A stretch of 64,000 nt of DNA from Gammaproteobacteria bacterium UBA7376 (GTDB taxonomy: Bacteria > Pseudomonadota > Gammaproteobacteria > Pseudomonadales > Azotimanducaceae): positions 4,997 through 68,996 of the forward strand of contig DKNY01000052.1 of NCBI GenBank assembly GCA_002470275.1. The letters are read 5' to 3'. A program made the position numbers and the translations under genes. Positions 58,279 to 64,000 of this stretch are shown here, in pieces (the first letter of the stretch is position 1; the number at the start of each line of letters is the position of its first letter). Below the pieces are notes generated by a model. It was given only the letters and a program-made list of their open reading frames with translations, was not told the origin of the DNA and ran no database searches.

Positions 58279-59337
58279 ATGGCACCTTATCAAGTCTTGA
58301 TCAGCCTAGTTTTGACAACGTTGATGTTGGGCGGAGTCGTGCAGGCGCAAGACAGGACAGATACCTTGGGTATCGTTAGCAAGACAGTGGAAACAAAGGC
58401 GATGCAACAAAAAGAAACGGACACACAATTCTCAGATGATAAAAAGAACGCAATTGGCCAAGCCCCCGCACCGGGCGTAGAGGGGTCGATTGTTCATTAT
58501 CCATCCTTTGAGTCAGACCTGATTCGGCCCAGACCTGTGGATGTTTGGCTACCTAAGGGCTATGACCCAGAGGCAAAGGATCAATACCCTGTCATCTACA
58601 TGCATGACGGGCAGATGTTGTTTAATCACAGCCTGTCCTCCTTCGTCGGAATGGACGTTTTCTGGGATGTGGATAAAGCCATGACGCGACTCGTCAATCA
58701 GGGTGAAATCAGACCTGCGATTGTCGTCGCGGTCTGGATGGCATCCTGGGATAAAGGGGCACGGGGGGCGGAGTACATGCCGCAAAAGGCCGTTACCAGC
58801 GACGTTTGGGCGCGCATGAACCAAGATGGCCCAGGAACGGCAACCGGGGGATTTGCCGGCGAGACCGGTGGGCAGACCATGAGTTCAGATAACTATCTAA
58901 AATTCCTGGTCACCGAGCTAAAGCCCTTTATCGACGACAACTACCGCACTCTGCCGGACAGGGAGCATACCTTTTTAATGGGCTCCAGCATGGGCGGCTT
59001 GATTTCTGCCTATGCCATTTCAGAATATCCCGAAGTCTTTGGCGCTGCCGCATGCCTCTCCACCCATTGGCCCATAGGCCTCGGTGCGGTTGTGGAATGG
59101 TTCGACGACCACTGGCCCGCAGCGGGATCTCATCGGCTTTATTTTGACTACGGCACTGAAACCTTAGATGCCCGTTACGAGCCATATCAGCAGCAGATGG
59201 ATGCTGTGATGCGAAAGTATGGCTACACCCAGGACGACGATTGGGTCACCCTTCGCTTCGAGGGTGAGGATCACACGCCCCGGGCCTGGCGAGAACGGCT
59301 GCATATCCCATTAGCCTTCTTGTTGGGGCCGCGTTAA
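58279..59337 (+). CDS. Exported esterase (Fes/YbbA-type, esterase D superfamily)
   Basis: A 352-residue protein with an N-terminal signal segment (VLISLVLTTLMLGGVVQAQ, near 6–24). The body is the putative-esterase domain also found in enterochelin esterases and feruloyl esterases: the YPVIYMHDGQMLF strand near 107–119, the nucleophile serine in MGSSMGGLISAYA near 236 and a C-terminal histidine in GEDHTPRAW near 334. Length and exported location suggest a periplasmic ester or polyphosphate-ester hydrolase; the substrate is unknown. Start: the ATG at 58279 with AGGAGAGAGG before it. Confidence 0.82.
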   Translation: MAPYQVLISLVLTTLMLGGVVQAQDRTDTLGIVSKTVETKAMQQKETDTQFSDDKKNAIGQAPAPGVEGSIVHYPSFESDLIRPRPVDVWLPKGYDPEAKDQYPVIYMHDGQMLFNHSLSSFVGMDVFWDVDKAMTRLVNQGEIRPAIVVAVWMASWDKGARGAEYMPQKAVTSDVWARMNQDGPGTATGGFAGETGGQTMSSDNYLKFLVTELKPFIDDNYRTLPDREHTFLMGSSMGGLISAYAISEYPEVFGAAACLSTHWPIGLGAVVEWFDDHWPAAGSHRLYFDYGTETLDARYEPYQQQMDAVMRKYGYTQDDDWVTLRFEGEDHTPRAWRERLHIPLAFLLGPR

Positions 59338-59402
59338 GCAAGGCTCGCCAGGGTATTGGCCGCCCTGTTGAGCAGACTGCAAAAATCACCTTGGGAGGCG
59401 CC

Positions 59403-60419
59403 ATGCGGTGGTTGATCTTTTCGGTATTCGTCTGCGGGACTTTATTCGCCCCAACGGACGGGTTGCTGGCGGAAACGGCGCCGGCGGCAACCGAAACACT
59501 ATCAAGCTCGGTTCCCGAAGATCTGCCTCAGGGCTTCGGGATCGCGGACAATGACCACCGCGCGCCCTATCATCTGGACAGCCTTTTCGCCTTGGCCATG
59601 TTGTTCTCGGCCTTTGCCATTGCGATTGGACTCAATCATCCCATCGGCTTGGTGCGCAGAGGCGGGTACCTGGCTTGTGCGGTGGTCCTTCTGGGGATCG
59701 GAGGCCTGCTACTCTGGCTGCGATTCGATGGCGTTTTCGAACACTTCAAGGCAATCGTGTACCCACCCGACGGGGCCAAACCGTTCGTGCTGACGCTTCA
59801 AGCTGTGCTGGCCCTCTTAGGCGGCCTGTATCTCTTATGGTTGGCCCTGTGCAATAAGGAGGAGACCAAGGCCTTCCGCAACGCCAACGAGGCAGCCCGC
59901 TATGGCCTCATCTCTCGTTACCTGCACTGGTCGATGGCCATCACCTTTCTCTTGCTCATCCCCATGGGAGTGCTGATGTCCGCCCTGCCACAGGACGCCG
60001 CGCTGCTGCAGTACCTGTATGTGGTGCACAAAGCCCTGGGATTTACCTTGCTCCTCCTGGTGTTCGCTCGACTTGCCTGGCACCGCGCCAGCCCGAGGCC
60101 AGCCTTGTCCGTATCGCTAAAGCCTTGGGAATCCAAGCTCGCCCATGGGGCCCACATCTCGCTATATGTCATGCTTTTCGCCTTCCCCATCAGCGGATAC
60201 GTGATGTCTACCGCGGCGGGCAAGTGGTCCCATTTTTTCTTTTTCGACGTCCCGTTGCTGTTTGAACCCAGCATGGCCATTGCGCGTCCCTCTGGGCTGC
60301 TGCACAAGGTGTTGCTGCCTTATCTCTTTTACCTGATTTTATTCGGCCACATCGTTGGCGCCCTGAAGCACAGATACATCGACGGGGACACGGCTTCTGC
60401 GAGGCGTATGGTTTCCTAG
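59403..60419 (+). CDS. Cytochrome b561-type protein with extra N-terminal membrane domain
   Basis: A 338-residue membrane protein. Residues about 180–338 are a bacterial b561 (CybB) domain with four helices and its histidines in SRYLHWSMA, VVHKALGF, GAHISLYVM and FGHIVGALKHRYIDG, which hold two b hemes and move electrons to quinone. Unlike plain CybB, about 175 residues precede it: a signal-like segment, a polar stretch and three more membrane helices (near 56–76, 87–105 and 125–147). A GGGAGGCGCC ribosome site precedes the ATG at 59403. It could pass electrons to an exported oxidoreductase; no partner is obvious. Confidence 0.82.
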   Translation: MRWLIFSVFVCGTLFAPTDGLLAETAPAATETLSSSVPEDLPQGFGIADNDHRAPYHLDSLFALAMLFSAFAIAIGLNHPIGLVRRGGYLACAVVLLGIGGLLLWLRFDGVFEHFKAIVYPPDGAKPFVLTLQAVLALLGGLYLLWLALCNKEETKAFRNANEAARYGLISRYLHWSMAITFLLLIPMGVLMSALPQDAALLQYLYVVHKALGFTLLLLVFARLAWHRASPRPALSVSLKPWESKLAHGAHISLYVMLFAFPISGYVMSTAAGKWSHFFFFDVPLLFEPSMAIARPSGLLHKVLLPYLFYLILFGHIVGALKHRYIDGDTASARRMVS

Positions 60420-60654
60420 CAGGGCACCCCGACCAGAGAACGGCTTTACAACGCTGCAGAAGCGCTAAACTGCTATCGTGAGTTCGGCAAAAAAATTCGG
60501 TTCATTTGCTGCCTGAAAACGGGATGGAGACGAATGATGATCGGCGCGCAGGGTGACAGGCAAGCCCGATGAGGCAAGAGGTCTGAGCCATAGAGGGCAC
60601 GACCAGGGCTTATGGAGCAACGCTTTACTCCACACAATGCAGGCCCCCGCCAAC

Positions 60655-61584
60655 CTAGATTCGGTAGTGATCGATCTGGATCTCCTCACCCCAGTCGGCA
60701 TAGTCTCCGTCCGCGCGCTTGGCACGAAATTCGCTCCAATTGATCGCCCTGTACTTGGGCGAGTCGGCCTTATCGTAGGGTAGGGGTTCGTAGTTACAGC
60801 TGTGTTTGGGGTTAAAGAAAAACGGGATGCTCATTCGTTCTTCCGAATCATTAGCTCGCACTCTGTGCAAAGGTGCCCGGTATCGGTCGTTGGACCAAAC
60901 TTGCACGACGTCGCCAATATTAACGATCAACGCATCGTCAAGGGGGGGAACCGGCCGCCATTGATCACGCACGTAGACCTCCAGCCCGGGAGTTCCATTC
61001 GTCGTCAAAATGGTGATGGCGCCAGAGTCGGTGTGGTGGTTGATGCCCAGGTGACCCTGGGCTGAAATGTGATCTCGCGACGTGTCGTCCGGATTCGGGC
61101 ATGTTGGGTAGAAGTTCAATCGCATAAAGCTCGAATGGCTCGGCTGAAAGTCCCTAAATAAAAACCTTTCGCTAACCCCCATGTTTTTTGACACGGCCGC
61201 CAGAAGCTCGAAAGAAATACGCTCACATGCCGCAAAGTGGCGTTCACAGAGGTGGCGAAAGTCTGGGGCGTTCGTCGGCCATTGGGCGCGCATCGACCCC
61301 TTGGCGGGGCCGAAATCGAAAATTTCCTTCCAGTCGCGCTTGTTCTTGGTGAGTTCCTTGTCGTAATAGCCCCAAGTGTTTTCGCGAGTGCGCTGGACCT
61401 GACGTTTATCGCTTTGAGGCCTCAGAAAGAACTCGCGCATGTGCGAGAAAAGTGGCTCGATCTCCTGCACCTCATGGTCCACCAAATAAAAGAGACCCCA
61501 ATCTCGGCAGGCATGATCTAGCTTGGAAAGGGTCTCCTGAGCATCAAGACTCGCGCGGGAGAGAATGGGTGGCACTTCGCTCAT
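60655..61584 (-). CDS. 2-oxoglutarate/Fe(II) oxygenase, isopenicillin-N-synthase-like
   Basis: A 309-residue protein with the DIOX_N domain followed by the double-stranded beta-helix core. Iron ligands are seen as NHHTDSGAITIL (His and Asp near 180–182) and APLHRVRAN (His near 238), and RMSIPFFF near 246 holds the arginine and serine that bind 2-oxoglutarate. The family hydroxylates or cyclises many small molecules in bacteria and plants; it does not imply penicillin synthesis. It lies alone between cytochrome b561 (convergent) and the S9 peptidase (same strand, 240 bases upstream). Confidence 0.85.
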   Translation of the reverse strand: MSEVPPILSRASLDAQETLSKLDHACRDWGLFYLVDHEVQEIEPLFSHMREFFLRPQSDKRQVQRTRENTWGYYDKELTKNKRDWKEIFDFGPAKGSMRAQWPTNAPDFRHLCERHFAACERISFELLAAVSKNMGVSERFLFRDFQPSHSSFMRLNFYPTCPNPDDTSRDHISAQGHLGINHHTDSGAITILTTNGTPGLEVYVRDQWRPVPPLDDALIVNIGDVVQVWSNDRYRAPLHRVRANDSEERMSIPFFFNPKHSCNYEPLPYDKADSPKYRAINWSEFRAKRADGDYADWGEEIQIDHYRI

Positions 61585-61687
61585 GGTGTTAGTCCTAGGT
61601 ACATCAAACCAGGGGTTACGAGTTTCATGGTCTTCCCAGACGATGGACGCCTGTTTATCCGAGGGCGCGAGGCTGGTTAACCCGCCG

Positions 61688-61732
61688 CCGCATCCCTCAC
61701 CCCGTGGGTTTATTTTGGTTTAAGGGATGCGG
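61688..61732. repeat. 10-base perfect inverted repeat
   Basis: CCGCATCCCT (61688–61697) and AGGGATGCGG (61723–61732) are exact complements around a 25-base AT-rich centre. They lie between the S9 peptidase stop and the 2OG oxygenase start, both on the minus strand. No T run follows on that strand. A regulator site or a transcript-end hairpin are both possible. Confidence 0.5.
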
Positions 61733-61822
61733 GGGTTCAAATGGCGCACGCCGACACTACGGTAACGGCGACAGAGCCGAGAGACAACCACGGAGGCGAT
61801 GGCTAGAAGAGCCACCTTCCGG

Positions 61823-63745
61823 TCAGCTGGCAGGCAACGGCTTGCGGCTTAAATGACGAGCGAGGAAATCCTCCATCAAGCGGAATGCCTGCAGGCGATT
61901 CTCCTCGATAGAAAGATAGTGATCGCCATCTTCAAGCTCAACGTAGGTGACGACTTTGTCTGCTCTCCGCAGTGCTTTATGCATGTCGCGCCCGTGCTTA
62001 ACGTCGACCACCCTGTCTTTTTCCCCGTGAATGATCAGCACTGGCGCTTGGACCCGATCTGCCATGCGTCTCGGCGATGACCTTTTTAGCGCTTTGGTGT
62101 CAGAGCCTATCTGCGCTTCGACCAATTCACTATTCATATATAAACGAGACTTGCGTTTGAGGGACAAAAGATCACTAAGCGGCGCAAAGGCAACCGCGCA
62201 GGCGTATAGGTTAGGCTCTAGGGCGACCCCAAGCAGCGCCGCGTAACCACCGAAACTGCCTCCGACGATACAAACTCGCTCTGGGTCCGCGATGCCGGAG
62301 TCAATGGCCCACCGCGCGCCATCCGTAATGTCGTTGTGTATTTGATCGGCCCAACTGCCCGTTCCTGCTTGGAGATGGGAATAACCGAGCCCGTCCGACC
62401 CGCGAAAATTCATTTCGACAACTGCATAGCCCCGGTTGACGAAGAACTGAGTCCAATAGCTAAAGCTCTTCGTGACCTTCGTCGCTGGACCGCCATGAGG
62501 AAGAATGATGGTGGGTAATTTACCTGTTGCCTGCCTTGGCACGCTTATGTATCCGGGAATACTGACACCGTCTCGAGCCTCATAGGTAATGGCCTGTTTT
62601 TCGACAAGGCCGACGTCGTTCAATTTGGGGTAAAGCTGTCCAAAGGTCGTTAAGGTGCCGAGATCACGATCACCATATAGAAGATCGCCTGGCCGAGTGT
62701 CGCTAGAGGCTAGAACAACATAACGCCGCTCATCCGCACTGAAAGACATTAGGGTGTTATCGGTGTCAGGCAGGGCCTTGGACAGGCCTTTACTAAAGGC
62801 CAAATAGTCTTCATGCCAGATATAGTATTGGTCACTACTTTGGTCCCTAACACCAACCACTTCGCCGGCCACAGACGAATACCAGAGCTGCCCCTGAACA
62901 TCAGCGTCTGGCAGCGCAAACACCAACTCGCGGCGCAAATCTGCGCTGGCCAGATCAACGCGAAATACCGCCTTGTAGTCGTTATGGTAGGCAAGCACAT
63001 ACAGCGCGTTGGGATCGCGGCCAAAGCCAATGGGCTTGAGCTGCTCCGGCGAGCCCGCCGGGAATCGCCACAGGACCTTAAATTTTTTTTCATTCGGATC
63101 ACGCACCGAAATAGTCGTGATACCCCTTTTTAGCTTGACGTTTAGCCTCACTCGGTGAAAACGATCAGTTTGCCACTGCAAAATATCAGCAGTCGGGGAT
63201 TGGACGCGCTTACGTTTGCCAGTGTTGACGTTAACTTTATATACGCCATCTATCAGCTTACCCCTGGTGGATGACAGTGCCAACGACATCAGGACATGAT
63301 CTGAATCTGCAGGCAGCAGATCGATAACATCATCTTGAAACTGCGGAATACGCTCGTTGGATTTCAACGGCACCATATTGACTAAACCAGTGCCGTCGTA
63401 AACTATCGATGCTAATCGTGTCTCTGTTGTGTCGAGGCCAAAACGCTTGGAGGGGGCGCGAAGCGCAATAAGCAGACGTTCGCTATTGGCCCACTCAAGC
63501 CACTGGATTCGACTTTTTTTGTTGTCGGTGCGGTAGATCAGTTTCGGCTTTTCTTTGCCGCCAATCGACCGCACCAGCACGACTTGCTGCCCGTACAAAC
63601 TGACCACCGACGCGATCTTTTGCCCCTCTGGAGACAGCACAGGCATCACCTCCCTGGGTAAGGAAGCAAATGCATCCACCGGAACCTGTGCAGGCGATAC
63701 CTGGGGAATAAACAGAACTAAGAAGGTTAAAACGAGCCGCTGCAT
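61823..63745 (-). CDS. Exported S9-family peptidase (prolyl oligopeptidase-like)
   Basis: A 640-residue serine peptidase of the S9C/acylaminoacyl-peptidase type. A signal segment (LVLTFLVLFIPQVSPAQV, near 4–21) sends it to the periplasm. The middle is a beta-propeller of about 350 residues, and the C-terminal hydrolase domain has LPHGGPATKVTKSF near 417, the catalytic serine in GGSFGGYAALLG near 497, aspartate in GEKDRVVD near 575 and histidine in DGDHYLS near 608. It probably trims oligopeptides for uptake. Strong likeness to the family; the cleavage preference is not visible. Confidence 0.92.
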   Translation of the reverse strand: MQRLVLTFLVLFIPQVSPAQVPVDAFASLPREVMPVLSPEGQKIASVVSLYGQQVVLVRSIGGKEKPKLIYRTDNKKSRIQWLEWANSERLLIALRAPSKRFGLDTTETRLASIVYDGTGLVNMVPLKSNERIPQFQDDVIDLLPADSDHVLMSLALSSTRGKLIDGVYKVNVNTGKRKRVQSPTADILQWQTDRFHRVRLNVKLKRGITTISVRDPNEKKFKVLWRFPAGSPEQLKPIGFGRDPNALYVLAYHNDYKAVFRVDLASADLRRELVFALPDADVQGQLWYSSVAGEVVGVRDQSSDQYYIWHEDYLAFSKGLSKALPDTDNTLMSFSADERRYVVLASSDTRPGDLLYGDRDLGTLTTFGQLYPKLNDVGLVEKQAITYEARDGVSIPGYISVPRQATGKLPTIILPHGGPATKVTKSFSYWTQFFVNRGYAVVEMNFRGSDGLGYSHLQAGTGSWADQIHNDITDGARWAIDSGIADPERVCIVGGSFGGYAALLGVALEPNLYACAVAFAPLSDLLSLKRKSRLYMNSELVEAQIGSDTKALKRSSPRRMADRVQAPVLIIHGEKDRVVDVKHGRDMHKALRRADKVVTYVELEDGDHYLSIEENRLQAFRLMEDFLARHLSRKPLPAS

Positions 63746-63925
63746 AAAGACGGCTCTAAATCATTCACTCGTTTATATTTCAGCGTGAACCCCTTTTAAA
63801 ATCAAGATTGGAGAATGTAGGGCTACAAAGCGGTCGTCCCGTCCTTGCCGCGGCCAGGGCGATCTGCTGATTTAGGCTGGGCAAGCTCCATTTGCTAACA
63901 GTGGTGGGTTACAGGAGGGGTACTT

Positions 63926-64000
63926 TTGCGCGTCAAGCTGGCGACGCCATTAGCAGTCTTGAATTTTATGGAACTTGTTGGCGTTGAATGGCGGAGGGAC
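63926..64000 (+). CDS. Possible 5' end of a gene running out of the window
   Basis: A TTG at 63926 follows GGAGGGG by 5 bases and opens a frame without a stop to the window end (25 codons, starting LRVKLATPLAVLNF). The ribosome site is strong but 25 codons are too few to recognise a family. The 180 bases before it, up to the S9 peptidase start, show no gene and may hold both promoters. Confidence 0.3.
   Translation, partial: MRVKLATPLAVLNFMELVGVEWRRD

Noticed and set aside
60655..61584. Penicillin-type biosynthesis suggested by isopenicillin N synthase likeness
   Set aside because: The likeness is at family level only; no ACV synthetase or acyltransferase is near.

Overview
The window is about 64 kb of gene-dense bacterial chromosome. 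Gene content and order point to a gammaproteobacterium. The block icd–cspD–clpS–clpA–infA–bpt–aat–ftsK–lolA–rarA–crcB–serS–cysG–tus resembles the Pseudomonas-type arrangement. The rich set of acyl-CoA dehydrogenase, Baeyer–Villiger monooxygenase, phytanoyl-CoA-type dioxygenase, GMC oxidoreductase and DUF1800/DUF1501 genes in the second half is typical of marine, lipid-degrading lineages; placement in the Halieaceae/OM60 group is a guess. I saw no rRNA, tRNA, insertion sequence, prophage or CRISPR array.

Layout. 1–4.6 kb: an AddAB-like DNA-repair pair on the minus strand, a UvrD-type helicase cut by the window edge and a PD-(D/E)XK nuclease with an Fe-S cysteine set. 4.8–6.5 kb: a 39-residue membrane protein, a TerB-like protein, a DUF465 protein and a 5'-nucleotidase. 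6.6–9.4 kb: sulfate-assimilation genes (cysB, a thioredoxin-like protein, APS-type cysH) and thrH. 9.5–15.3 kb: the methylcitrate cycle, with prpB-prpC converging on prpF-acnD. 15.4–18.4 kb: an acetyltransferase, purB and mnmA. 18.6–19.8 kb: moaCDE. 20–33.7 kb: monomeric isocitrate dehydrogenase, then the N-degron genes clpS, clpA, bpt and aat, and ftsK, lolA, rarA, crcB and serS. 33.7–36.4 kb: siroheme synthase cysG converging on tusDCBE, the sulfur relay that feeds MnmA. 36.5–41 kb: an RND efflux pump and its adaptor. 41.2–42.3 kb: a phosphoesterase and a CsaA-like protein.

From 42.4 kb the content becomes accessory. A GMC oxidoreductase, a DUF1800 protein and a Tat-type DUF1501 protein form one likely operon. 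An acyl-CoA dehydrogenase follows, then a decayed metallo-beta-lactamase-fold gene (a pseudogene with several frameshifts, reconstructed by reading across frames), an SDR enzyme divergent from a phytanoyl-CoA dioxygenase relative, and an ELM1-like protein. A four-gene minus-strand operon encodes an epoxide-hydrolase-like enzyme, an HSL-type esterase, a membrane-anchored Ddn-like protein and a Baeyer–Villiger monooxygenase. Last come an exported protein with an internal duplication, an exported esterase, a cytochrome b561 with an extra membrane domain, an isopenicillin-N-synthase-like 2OG oxygenase and an exported S9 peptidase.

Two themes recur. Sulfur handling runs through cysB, cysH, cysG, tusDCBE, mnmA and moaCDE. 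The second half combines monooxygenase, esterase, epoxide hydrolase, SDR and acyl-CoA dehydrogenase, which fits oxidation of a ketone- or alkyl-containing natural compound; the substrate cannot be read from the sequence. No complete unknown system stood out. The most unusual items are the GMC–DUF1800–DUF1501 operon, the BVMO operon with its divergent fingerprint and Ddn-like partner, the duplicated secreted protein, the small membrane protein next to TerB, and the decayed MBL gene.
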